DNA of 39,756 bases. It comes from JBOIBN01 sp050739575. Its GTDB lineage: Bacteria; Pseudomonadota; Gammaproteobacteria; JAKDMP01. Position 1 is the first letter of the stretch; every line of letters begins with the position of its first letter. The stretch is taken from contig JBOIBN010000015.1 of NCBI GenBank assembly GCA_050739575.1, positions 1-39,756 of the forward strand, written 5' to 3'. The notes beneath the pieces were generated by a model, which worked only from the letters and a program-made list of their open reading frames with translations, was not told where the DNA came from and searched no databases. Positions 17,394-24,956 of the stretch are shown piece after piece. The position numbers and the translations under genes are program-made.

Positions 17394-18506
17394 GTGAGAA
17401 AGATCGTAACAGCGGCCGCGGCTCTGATAGCGGTCTCAGCATTCGCAACCGCGGCCCATGCGGCCGATCCGGACACTATCGGCTATTTGAGCGAGCACAC
17501 CACGCTGGGTGTGAAGATTTATTCCGACATGAGCTACATTCAGAACAGCAGCGACGGTGTGAATGTAGATCCGACCGGCTACGGGTTTGACGTCAAACGC
17601 GGTTACATCACTTTTGACACTGCGTTCGACGAGACTTGGTCGGTGCAAGTGCGGACGGATTTCGAGTACTGCAGCACTTGTGGAGCCACCGAATTGTATT
17701 TCAAGAACATCTTTGCTCAGGCGATGCTCGGCAACGGAATGAAGCTTCGCATCGGCGAGGCCGATATGCCGTGGATTCCGCACATGGAAGATCTCTATGG
17801 CTACCGCTATGTCGAGAACGTCCTTATTGACGAGTACAAGTTCGGAAACTCCTCCGATTGGGGCCTGCACCTCCTTGGCGACGAGGGCAAACTGAACTGG
17901 CAGGTATCTTTGGTCGATGGTGGGGGCTACAAGCATCCTGAGCGCACCAAGGGCATGGATCTTGAAGGACGCGTCGATTACAATGTCATAGGCGGTCTCC
18001 ATCTTGTGCTCGGTGCCTACGCCGGTGATCGCGGCGCGAATACTACAGAAACCGCAGCTGACAATACGGCGAGTCGTTACGATGCCGCCGCGGTCTATGA
18101 GGGCAGCAACTGGAACGCGGGCGTGGATTACTTCTACGCCAACGACTGGAACAACGTAACGACGCCTTACACCACGGGGTCGGACGGTTATTCGATCTTT
18201 GGCAGCTACGATCTGACGCCAATATGGAGCATATTCGCGCGTTACGATTCCCTGAAACCGTGCAAGGATCTGAGTTCGGCCACGAGCGCCAATTGTTATT
18301 CGGACACCAAGAGCACCTACTACAACGTGGGCGTCCAGTACATCGCGAGCAAGCAGATCGACTTCGCGTTCGTTTACAAGTACGACAAGGTAGATAACGG
18401 CATCGTCAGTACCGCCAATGGCAATATCGGCGGCGATCCGACGGCGAACGGCCCCGGCTACGGCACGTATCAGGAAGTAGGCGTCTGGATGCAGGCAGCT
18501 TTTTAG
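17394..18506 (+). CDS. outer-membrane porin, probable phosphate-starvation porin (OprO/OprP-like)
   Basis: This 370-residue protein has a signal peptide (MRKIVTAAAALIAVSAFATA, cut after AHA), alternating short beta-strand patterns and a C-terminal Phe (MQAAF), the signature recognised by the outer-membrane assembly machinery. The strand pattern around GYGFDVKRGYITFDTAFDETWSV and the overall size fit porins of the phosphate-selective OprO/OprP type, though I cannot confirm the anion-selective lysine ladder by reading alone. GTG at 17394 is preferred because GAGGGG ends seven bases before it and a proper signal peptide results; an upstream in-frame TTG lacks such a site. A Pho box array upstream and pstS just downstream make import of phosphate across the outer membrane the likely role. 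Confidence 0.82.
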   Translation: MRKIVTAAAALIAVSAFATAAHAADPDTIGYLSEHTTLGVKIYSDMSYIQNSSDGVNVDPTGYGFDVKRGYITFDTAFDETWSVQVRTDFEYCSTCGATELYFKNIFAQAMLGNGMKLRIGEADMPWIPHMEDLYGYRYVENVLIDEYKFGNSSDWGLHLLGDEGKLNWQVSLVDGGGYKHPERTKGMDLEGRVDYNVIGGLHLVLGAYAGDRGANTTETAADNTASRYDAAAVYEGSNWNAGVDYFYANDWNNVTTPYTTGSDGYSIFGSYDLTPIWSIFARYDSLKPCKDLSSATSANCYSDTKSTYYNVGVQYIASKQIDFAFVYKYDKVDNGIVSTANGNIGGDPTANGPGYGTYQEVGVWMQAAF

Positions 18507-18531
18507 CCTGCCAGGCGGATTCGAGTTCGGC

Positions 18532-18571
18532 GTGTCATATTTCCGTCATATTTTTGTCATGACGACTTCAT
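18532..18571 (+). promoter_or_regulatory. four-heptamer Pho box array upstream of pstS
   Basis: Heptamers GTGTCAT, CCGTCAT, TTGTCAT and ACTTCAT begin at 18532, 18543, 18554 and 18565, exactly 11 bp apart, with TA-rich spacers. Three of the four keep the GTCAT core. This is the clearest PhoB-binding array in the window. It begins only 26 bp after the porin stop and lies 53 bp before the pstS ATG, so pstS has its own starvation-induced promoter. Confidence 0.78.
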
Positions 18572-18623
18572 CTTCGATTGTCATCATGGCGCCTGAAACC
18601 CACATTTGAATCTGGAGAATGGG

Positions 18624-19679
18624 ATGAAAAAATTTTTACTCGCAGGATTATTCGGTGCGCTCGGCTTGACGGCGACGATTGCCCAGGCCGGGAGCACCAC
18701 GCAAATCACCGGTGCAGGTTCGACCTTCGCCTACCCGCTTTATTCCGCCTGGGCCGATCAGTACGCCAAGCAGACCGGCGTCGAACTCAACTACCAGTCC
18801 ATCGGATCGGGCGGCGGTATTCAGCAGATCGAGGTGGGGACCGTAGATTTCGGCGCCACCGATGCGCCTCTCACCGTGGACCAGCTCAAGCAGCAGGATC
18901 TCGTGCAGTTCCCGACCGCCATGGGCGGTGTGATCCCTGTCATCAACGTTCCGGGCATCAAGCCGGGACAGATGGTTCTTACCGGAGCGGTGCTGGCCGA
19001 TATCTACCTCGGCAACATTACCAAGTGGAACGATCCCGCCCTCGTAAAACTCAATCCGAAACTCAAGCTTCCGAACCTGCAAATCATCGTCGTGCACCGC
19101 TCGGACGGGTCCGGCACGACCTTCATCTTCACGGATTACCTCGCCAAGGTGAGCAGCGAATGGAAGTCGAAGGTGGGCGTTAACAAGGCGGTGGACTGGC
19201 CGTCGTCCGGCAATGTCGGCGGCAAGGGCAACGAGGGCGTTGCCGCTTATGTCGACCGCATCAAGGGCGCAATCGGCTACAACGAGTATGCCTACGTGCT
19301 GCAGAACCACATGAATTACACCGATATGATCAACGGCGCCGGCAATCGCGTCGGGCCGACCGCGGACAACTTCGCCGCCGCCGCAGCCAATGCCGACTGG
19401 GCGCACGCACCGGGCTATTACCTCGTGCTGACCGATCAGCCCGGCGCCGACAGCTGGCCGATCACCGGCGCCACCTTCGTGCTAGTGCCCGCTCAGCCCA
19501 AGAATTCTGCCCAAGTAATGGCGGTGCTCAAGTTCTTCGACTGGGGATTCAAGAACGGGCAGGGCACCGCTGCCAAGCTCGACTACATTCCCATGCCGAC
19601 GAAGGAGGTGAACATGATCGAGACGACCTGGAATCAACAGGTGATGTCAAACGGTCAGTCCCTGTGGTCGGCCCAATAA
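18624..19679 (+). CDS. pstS: periplasmic phosphate-binding protein PstS
   Basis: This 351-residue protein begins with a signal peptide (MKKFLLAGLFGALGLTATIA, cut after QAG or IAQA) and continues as a phosphate-binding protein: GAGSTFAYPLYSAW at the N-terminus, NYQSIGSGGGI, DFGATDAPL, and HRSDGSGTTFIFTDYL, all of which supply phosphate ligands in PstS. It captures phosphate in the periplasm for the PstCAB transporter. The ATG at 18624 gives the best signal peptide. A strong terminator follows at 19713, and no pstC, pstA, pstB or phoU is in the window, so pstS is a single-gene unit and the membrane components must lie elsewhere. Confidence 0.96.
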   Translation: MKKFLLAGLFGALGLTATIAQAGSTTQITGAGSTFAYPLYSAWADQYAKQTGVELNYQSIGSGGGIQQIEVGTVDFGATDAPLTVDQLKQQDLVQFPTAMGGVIPVINVPGIKPGQMVLTGAVLADIYLGNITKWNDPALVKLNPKLKLPNLQIIVVHRSDGSGTTFIFTDYLAKVSSEWKSKVGVNKAVDWPSSGNVGGKGNEGVAAYVDRIKGAIGYNEYAYVLQNHMNYTDMINGAGNRVGPTADNFAAAAANADWAHAPGYYLVLTDQPGADSWPITGATFVLVPAQPKNSAQVMAVLKFFDWGFKNGQGTAAKLDYIPMPTKEVNMIETTWNQQVMSNGQSLWSAQ

Positions 19680-19712
19680 ACGGCCTCGTTGCGATAGTAA
19701 TCATCAAAACCT

Positions 19713-19750
19713 GTGGCGGCGGGGGACTTCAAACCCCGCCGCCACGTTTT
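19713..19750 (+). terminator. rho-independent terminator after pstS
   Basis: A perfect 12-bp stem (GTGGCGGCGGGG pairing with CCCCGCCGCCAC), with a nine-base loop, is followed by GTTTT. It lies 33 bp after the pstS stop and should end the transcript there. The remaining 116 bp before the tag gene show nothing else I can name. Confidence 0.85.
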
Positions 19751-19866
19751 CACATCGTTGGCCATGAGCAAGTCAGCCGTCGCCGAATTCCTCGAAAGAG
19801 CCTGGAGCGTCGGCTGCGCTCTGCAGGTAAGATACCCTCGGTCTTCACGCATTCCCAACGGTATCC

Positions 19867-20493
19867 ATGGCAACGAAACGAAGCCGGTGCTTCGGCGACG
19901 GCGACCCGCTTTACGAGCGGTATCACGACGAGGAATGGGGGCGCCCCGTCACCGATGAGCGTGGGATGTACGAACGGCTCTGTCTCGAAGCCTTCCAGGC
20001 GGGACTTTCCTGGCGCACGGTGCTCCACAAGCGTGAGGCGTTCCGGGCGGCGTTTGCCGGCTTCGATCCCGAGCGGGTCGCGCGTTATGGCCGCCGCGAC
20101 GTCACGCGCCTGATGCGTGATACAGGAATCATCCGCAACCAGATGAAGATTGAGGCCGCCATCGCCGGGGCCCGTGCGGTACTCGCACTGGGCGAAGCGG
20201 GCGAGTCGGTCGTGGGGCTGGTGTGGTCATTCGCTCCGGAACGCCCGCGCGGGCCGCGCAGTCTTGCCGAGATGCCGGCGAAGTCGCCTGCTTCGGAAGC
20301 CTTGTCCAAGACCTTACGCGCTCAGGGGTTCAAATTCATCGGGCCGACGACTGCTTATGCGACGATGCAAGCGGCCGGTCTTGTGAACGACCATCTGCCG
20401 CATTGCCCGGTACGCCCTGCCGTCGAGCGCGAGAGGGCGGCCGCGCTACGAAAGGTGTTCGGCAATCAGCCGCGTCGTCCCGTTCGAAGATAA
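19867..20493 (+). CDS. tag: DNA-3-methyladenine glycosylase I
   Basis: This 208-residue base-excision repair enzyme removes 3-methyladenine from alkylated DNA. Family signatures are present: RCFGDGDPLYERYHDEEWG at the N-terminus with Cys and His that help bind the structural zinc, EAFQAGLSWRTVLHKREAFR around the base-binding pocket, and at the C-terminus FIGPTTAYATMQAAGLVNDH, then HCP supplying the remaining zinc ligands. Length is slightly above E. coli Tag (187 residues) because of an Arg-rich tail. The last 28 bases overlap the end of the convergent methyltransferase gene. Confidence 0.94.
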   Translation: MATKRSRCFGDGDPLYERYHDEEWGRPVTDERGMYERLCLEAFQAGLSWRTVLHKREAFRAAFAGFDPERVARYGRRDVTRLMRDTGIIRNQMKIEAAIAGARAVLALGEAGESVVGLVWSFAPERPRGPRSLAEMPAKSPASEALSKTLRAQGFKFIGPTTAYATMQAAGLVNDHLPHCPVRPAVERERAAALRKVFGNQPRRPVRR

Positions 20494-21218
20494 AGCGGCC
20501 AGCACACCTCGCGCCGCGACGCGTCGCCCCAGAGCCGGGCGATCTCGGGTGCAATTGTAGCCACGGGATCGCGCCCTTCGGCGCGTTGACAGCGCTGCAC
20601 CGCCGACCAGGTGCGCAGATATGCGAGCACTTGCGCCAGCGTCCAAGATTCGCGCATGCGAAAGTCCTGCGCCGTAATTTCCGCGAACGGGAAATCCAGC
20701 GTCGCGTAGCGTTCGTCTATCAATCGCCGTTCGGGTGGCCAGAAGGCGCCTATCGGGCCATCATAAAAATTGTCGATGATCCCGTCTATCGCCGGTTCGA
20801 TCGTGAACAGGCCGTAGCTCCAAACGGCTATCAGCCCGCCGGGGGCGAGTGCCGCCTGCGCGGCCGCGTAGAAGCGCGGGCGATCGAACCAGTGCACGGC
20901 CTGGGCGACCGTCACCAGATCCACGCTTTCCGGTTCGAGGCCCGGAGATTCGGCGGGTGCGACGCGATAGGCGATGCCTGGGTGCGGAAAGGCATTCGCG
21001 ATCTGTTCGGCGCTCGCGTCGGTGGCGATGACCCGCCTGAAGTGTTCGGCGAGCGCGCGAGCGGCCTGCCCGTTGCCGGTAGCGCAGTCCCATGCGAGTG
21101 CGCGCTTCGGCGCCGCACCCGCGAGCCACGCGAAGAGTTCCGGCGGATAGCCGGGACGCGCCTCGGCATAGGCGGCCGCGTGCCCCGAGAAATGATCCTT
21201 GAAGTCCGACGTCTCCAT
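20466..21218 (-). CDS. class I SAM-dependent methyltransferase
   Basis: This 250-residue cytoplasmic protein has the class I methyltransferase fold: motif I is WDCATGNGQAARAL (about residues 43-56), an acidic residue ending strand 2 is in VIATDAS, and a later block reads VDLVTVAQAVHWFD. It opens with FSGHAAAYAEARPGYP, typical of a large family of uncharacterised methyltransferases related to yeast Crg1/Tmt1. The substrate is unknown. It is convergent with tag, overlapping by 28 bp, and divergent from the YhiM-like gene with 69 bp between start codons. Confidence 0.88.
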   Translation of the reverse strand: METSDFKDHFSGHAAAYAEARPGYPPELFAWLAGAAPKRALAWDCATGNGQAARALAEHFRRVIATDASAEQIANAFPHPGIAYRVAPAESPGLEPESVDLVTVAQAVHWFDRPRFYAAAQAALAPGGLIAVWSYGLFTIEPAIDGIIDNFYDGPIGAFWPPERRLIDERYATLDFPFAEITAQDFRMRESWTLAQVLAYLRTWSAVQRCQRAEGRDPVATIAPEIARLWGDASRREVCWPLYLRTGRRG

Positions 21219-21287
21219 TATTACGCTTGCGATTTTTTTTGCCTGTCGTGCATGATATCCGGGAATTTTCGAATCTGGTGGGCGAGT

Positions 21288-22337
21288 GTGAACTACACGA
21301 TAAGTGTGCTATTCCGTGCCATTCCGGCCGCCATGGCCGCGCTTTGCATCGGCTATGGACTGTATTGCTGGACCTCGGGTGCCGCGGCCGATTATTTCGT
21401 GGCCGGACACGTGGTCACTTTTCTCGGCGCGATCTGTCTCGTGCTGTTCGCGACGGCGGCGACGATCATTCGCCAACTCGTGCATCACTACAATCGTTTT
21501 TATCGTTACGCGCTGCCCGTGTTTGCCTATCTGGTAGCGGCGGCCACGGTCGCCTACGGGCTGGTGGAGCGCGTGGGCGCGAGCGATGCCTTCGTCGCCG
21601 GGCATGTCGTGTTCGGGCTCGGTCTCATCAGCGCCTGTGTGGCGACGGTCGCCACTGCTTCTACTCGTTTCATCCTGATCCCGGAAAACTCCCGGCGCGC
21701 CGCCAACGATCCGCCGTCGGCACAAGCCTTTTCGGCGGGAGCGGGCGCCGTTCTGGAGGCCATCCCGGTAATCCTTGCAGTTATCGCCTGGGTCTGGGCG
21801 ATTTTCCTAATCGTGCAGGGAGGGGATTCGGCGCACTTCATTGCCGGGCATGTGCTTGCCGGGCTGGCCGCCATCTGCACCAGCCTGATCGCGCTCGTCG
21901 CGAGTGTGGTGCGTCAGGTGCGCAACACCTACACGCCGCGCGACGCGCGCCTGTGGCCCGGCCTCGTCATCGCCATGGGCACGCTGAACCTGGTGTGGGG
22001 CATCGTGATCGTTTCGCTGCACCGCGAGTCGTACTGGATTGCCCCGGGATTCGTGCTGATCGGGCTCGGCCTGATCTGCTACAGCATCCTGAGCAAAGTG
22101 TTATTGCTGGCGTTGGTATGGCGGCGCAGTTTTCCACTTGCGAACCGCATTCCGTTGATTCCGGTCGGCACGGCGCTGGCTTGCCTCTTCCTCGCCGCGT
22201 TCCTGTTCCAGACGGCGGTCGGCAACGATGCCTACTTCATTCCCGCTCGCGTGCTCGTGGGGTTGGGTGCAATCTGTTTTTCCCTATTTTCGATCGTGAG
22301 CATCCTCGAAAGCGGCACGTCATCGGATAAATCCTGA
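21288..22337 (+). CDS. YhiM/DUF2776 family inner-membrane protein with five internal repeats
   Basis: This 349-residue polytopic membrane protein resembles E. coli YhiM (350 residues), from memory of that sequence, including VLLLALVWRR and ANRIPLIPV near the C-terminus and the closing FSIVSILE. YhiM has been linked to acid resistance, but its mechanism is unknown. Five related segments are visible: YFVAGHVVTFLGAIC (37-50), AFVAGHVVFGLGLISAC (101-117), HFIAGHVLAGLAAIC (183-197), WIAPGFVLIGLGLIC (250-264) and YFIPARVLVGLGAIC (316-330). I chose GTG at 21288 because the N-terminus then aligns with YhiM; an in-frame ATG at 21252 is the alternative. It stands alone. Confidence 0.82.
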   Translation: MNYTISVLFRAIPAAMAALCIGYGLYCWTSGAAADYFVAGHVVTFLGAICLVLFATAATIIRQLVHHYNRFYRYALPVFAYLVAAATVAYGLVERVGASDAFVAGHVVFGLGLISACVATVATASTRFILIPENSRRAANDPPSAQAFSAGAGAVLEAIPVILAVIAWVWAIFLIVQGGDSAHFIAGHVLAGLAAICTSLIALVASVVRQVRNTYTPRDARLWPGLVIAMGTLNLVWGIVIVSLHRESYWIAPGFVLIGLGLICYSILSKVLLLALVWRRSFPLANRIPLIPVGTALACLFLAAFLFQTAVGNDAYFIPARVLVGLGAICFSLFSIVSILESGTSSDKS

Positions 22338-22402
22338 CACTGGCCTATAGGGGTTTTTCGCTGATCGACGGGCATCGGCCGTTCTTGACAGGGCGCCAAT
22401 GT

Positions 22403-23476
22403 TCAGTAGCCCAGTTCATGCATCGTTCTCTCGAATAAAGGCTGCAACTGCGGGTTCAAGTCGGGCATCGAGTGCTTGCCTCCCGGCCTGAGTACCGACT
22501 CGCCGTAGGCGAGAAACTTTTCGTCATGCGCAAGTTCCGCAAAATCGGCTATTTCGACAAGCATCTTGCGCGGGTTCGCAGCAAGATCCTCGTAACGAAC
22601 GGTGAGCACACAGTCACTGTTTTGCCGACGCTGCGTGATCGCTTCGCGCATGGTTACGATCCACTCCACCGTCGCCATATCGATTTGCCGATCCAGGCCT
22701 TCGACAAGACCGCCCAAATCCGCGAAGGCGGGGTCTGAAGCGACCAGTTGATTCCGCATCAGACGCCATTTGCGGCCGTCCACACCCCACCAGTCGTGCA
22801 CTTCGCCGTGCTCCGTTTGGAGATGTTGTCGAGACCATGCATCAATGGAACTGATGGTGTCGAAGCCGTTGCGCAAAAGCAGCACGAAGCGTGCATCGGG
22901 GAAAATGGCGCGCACGAAAGGAATGCGAAAGACCAGTTCCGGATATTTATCCACAAGACGTTTTGAACCGGTTGCGGCCAGGTAGGCGCCGAACAAACGT
23001 TGTGCTCGTTGCGTTGCGCCCACAGTGGCCTCATCTGTTCCGAGCCGATAATGCGCTTCGCCACGACTGTAATTTCCGAGCACATCCTCAGCCGGATGCA
23101 CGGCATGCCACAACGCCTTGGGTTCGTTGAGAAAACCCACCTGCCGGTGCATGGACATGACGACGCCGAGAATCGTGGTGCCGCTTCTTCCCGTTCCCAG
23201 GATAAATATCGGCTTGTTGACTCGTTTCAATTGCGGCAGACGCTTTTCGACGGCGAAATGCGCAAAGACGACAGGGTTAATCCAGCGGCCGCGGGTCGTA
23301 ACCGGCCGACCTTCGAACAGGGCGTAGCTCATCAGGCGCGTCACGGCCTTGACCGGCCGGGTTTTCACATAGTTCCAATCAATCTGGGCGACCATCTTTA
23401 ATTCTCTGTTCAAGCCGGGTAGGTTGGTTTTTGTCCGCAATGACACGAGAGATTCACTTTTCGCAGGGCTCTCCAC
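22403..23476 (-). CDS. sulfotransferase family protein
   Basis: This 357-residue protein carries the PAPS-binding features of sulfotransferases: the 5'-phosphosulfate loop FILGTGRSGTTIL (Gly94-Thr101) and a 3'-phosphate segment, ARFVLLLRNGFDTISSI, around residues 195-212. These enzymes move a sulfo group from PAPS to an alcohol, amine or sugar, but the acceptor cannot be told here. A later VRYEDLAANPRKML block is typical of the bacterial Sulfotransfer_1/3 group. No signal peptide or membrane helix is evident. It is convergent with the YhiM-like gene; an FNR/Anr-type palindrome lies 74 bp upstream of its start. Confidence 0.87.
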   Translation of the reverse strand: MESPAKSESLVSLRTKTNLPGLNRELKMVAQIDWNYVKTRPVKAVTRLMSYALFEGRPVTTRGRWINPVVFAHFAVEKRLPQLKRVNKPIFILGTGRSGTTILGVVMSMHRQVGFLNEPKALWHAVHPAEDVLGNYSRGEAHYRLGTDEATVGATQRAQRLFGAYLAATGSKRLVDKYPELVFRIPFVRAIFPDARFVLLLRNGFDTISSIDAWSRQHLQTEHGEVHDWWGVDGRKWRLMRNQLVASDPAFADLGGLVEGLDRQIDMATVEWIVTMREAITQRRQNSDCVLTVRYEDLAANPRKMLVEIADFAELAHDEKFLAYGESVLRPGGKHSMPDLNPQLQPLFERTMHELGY

Positions 23477-23549
23477 GGGGAACCTGAAAAGCGAATTGGA
23501 CGATAGTATCGCGGCTTTTGTGGCAGTAAGGCAATATGCGAGGAAATTG

Positions 23550-23563
23550 TTGATTTATATCAA
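23550..23563. promoter_or_regulatory. FNR/Anr-type box
   Basis: TTGATTTATATCAA matches the FNR/Anr consensus TTGAT-N4-ATCAA at every fixed position. It is 74 bp upstream of the sulfotransferase ATG (minus strand) and about 260 bp upstream of hppD, so the sulfotransferase is the likelier target. Oxygen control is inference from the site alone. Confidence 0.5.
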
Positions 23564-23776
23564 GGTGCGATCAGCTCCGCGAAGGCGACTATAGCCAGAT
23601 TCTATGCCATCACCTGTCCGGATCGTGCCGCCTGCCCAGGCGTCACATGCGCTTCGAGGGCTGAATTCCAGCGCGTACAAACCACTCAGCGAAAGAACGC
23701 GGCCCCGCACGGCGACAGTTCCCATTTGGCTGCCCCTACAATCGAGAGGCTTCGTCCGCGCTTATGGCCGTACCAG

Positions 23777-23782
23777 TATAAT
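23777..23782 (+). promoter_or_regulatory. -10 hexamer of probable hppD promoter
   Basis: A perfect TATAAT lies 38 bp before the hppD ATG. No good -35 hexamer is seen at 16-18 bp (the nearest is TTCGTC at 20 bp), so an activator or an atypical -35 may be needed. Confidence 0.4.
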
Positions 23783-23819
23783 AATTGCTTGTGTGAAAAA
23801 CGTCTGAGGGAGCGAATAT

Positions 23820-24908
23820 ATGAGCGCCCAGCCCAATACCGGCATGCAGGTTACTACCTTCGACAACCCGATGAAGGTGGACGGTTTCGAATTCGTCGAG
23901 TTTGCCGCGCCGCATCCGAAGCTGCTGCACGACCTTTTCCTGCGGCTCGGGTTCACTGCAGTGGCCCGGCACAAATCGAAAAAGATCACCCTTTATCGCG
24001 AGGGCGAATGCAGCTTCCTCGTCAACGAGGAGCCGGATTCCTTCGCAGCGGACTTTGCGGCAAAGCACGGTCCCTGCGCCTGCGGCTTTGCCATCCGTTT
24101 TTCGCAGCCGGCCGCCGAAGTTTTGCAGGCGACACTTGCGAACGGCGCCAGGGAAGTTACGTACAAGGCTGATAGCCGCGCAGTTGACGTCCCGGTGATA
24201 GAGGGCATCGGAGGCTGCATGCTGTATCTGGTGGATCGCTATGGCACACGGGGTGAAGTGTACGAGGACGACTATGACTGGTTGCCGGGCGTGGATCGAC
24301 ACCCCCGGGGCTTCGGCCTGACTTTTATCGACCACCTCACCCACAACGTCAATTTCGGCGAAATGGCGAAGTGGGCCGGCTATTACGAACGACTGTTCAA
24401 CTTCCGCGAGATCAGGTATTTCGACATCAAGGGCGCGAAGACCGGTCTGGTCTCGAAAGCCATGACCGCACCGGACGGCATGGTGCGCATTCCTCTCAAC
24501 GAATCCTCCGACCCGAAGAGCCAGATCAACGAGTACATAGACGAATACAAAGGCGAGGGCATCCAGCACATTGCCTGCTTCACAGACGACATCTATGAAA
24601 CCGTGGAAGCCATGCGCGAGGCCGGTGTCGAGTTTCTCGACACGCCCGATGCCTACTTCGAAATGGTGGACGAGCGCGTGCCCAATCACGGCGAGGACGT
24701 GTCGCGGTTGGGCAAGAACAAGATCCTCATCGACGCCGATCCGGACACCAAGAAGAAACTGCTGCTGCAGATTTTTACGCAGAACTGTATCGGACCGATC
24801 TTCTTCGAGATCATCCAGAGGAAGGGAAACGAAGGCTTCGGCGAGGGAAATTTCACCGCGTTGTTCGAATCCATCGAACGCGACCAGATGAAACGCGGCG
24901 TACTTTGA
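23820..24908 (+). CDS. hppD: 4-hydroxyphenylpyruvate dioxygenase
   Basis: This 362-residue non-haem Fe(II) dioxygenase turns 4-hydroxyphenylpyruvate into homogentisate, the entry to the homogentisate route of tyrosine and phenylalanine breakdown. It has two VOC-type halves. The iron ligands in the second half are clear: His in FIDHLTHNV, His in GIQHIACFTDDI and Glu in FFEIIQRKG. The closing NFTALFESIERDQMKRGVL is typical. A good ribosome site (GAGGGAG) precedes the ATG. It is first of four collinear genes, hppD-hmgA-fahA-maiA, that complete the path. Confidence 0.96.
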   Translation: MSAQPNTGMQVTTFDNPMKVDGFEFVEFAAPHPKLLHDLFLRLGFTAVARHKSKKITLYREGECSFLVNEEPDSFAADFAAKHGPCACGFAIRFSQPAAEVLQATLANGAREVTYKADSRAVDVPVIEGIGGCMLYLVDRYGTRGEVYEDDYDWLPGVDRHPRGFGLTFIDHLTHNVNFGEMAKWAGYYERLFNFREIRYFDIKGAKTGLVSKAMTAPDGMVRIPLNESSDPKSQINEYIDEYKGEGIQHIACFTDDIYETVEAMREAGVEFLDTPDAYFEMVDERVPNHGEDVSRLGKNKILIDADPDTKKKLLLQIFTQNCIGPIFFEIIQRKGNEGFGEGNFTALFESIERDQMKRGVL

Positions 24909-24916
24909 GCTGGGAA

Positions 24917-24937
24917 CCCTCTCCCGCCGGGAGAGGG
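24917..24937. repeat. 21-bp palindromic element between hppD and hmgA
   Basis: CCCTCTCCCG and CGGGAGAGGG are perfect inverted copies around one central C; folded as RNA this gives an eight-pair stem with a CGCCG loop. There is no T run, so it is not a standard terminator. Palindromes of this CCCTCTCCC...GGGAGAGGG type occur as dispersed small repeats in many proteobacteria. The right arm runs into GGGAG, 19 bases upstream of the hmgA ATG, which might affect translation or mRNA stability. Confidence 0.6.
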
Positions 24938-24956
24938 GAGAAGAGGACCCGAGATA

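Larger units (their letters stand above)
23477..23819. other. 343-bp gene-free region between divergent sulfotransferase and hppD genes
   Basis: I found no convincing gene in this gap. It holds a perfect FNR/Anr-type palindrome near the sulfotransferase side and a TATAAT hexamer near the hppD side, both listed separately. The middle part (about 23600-23750) is GC-rich and shows no clear structure. Confidence 0.6.
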
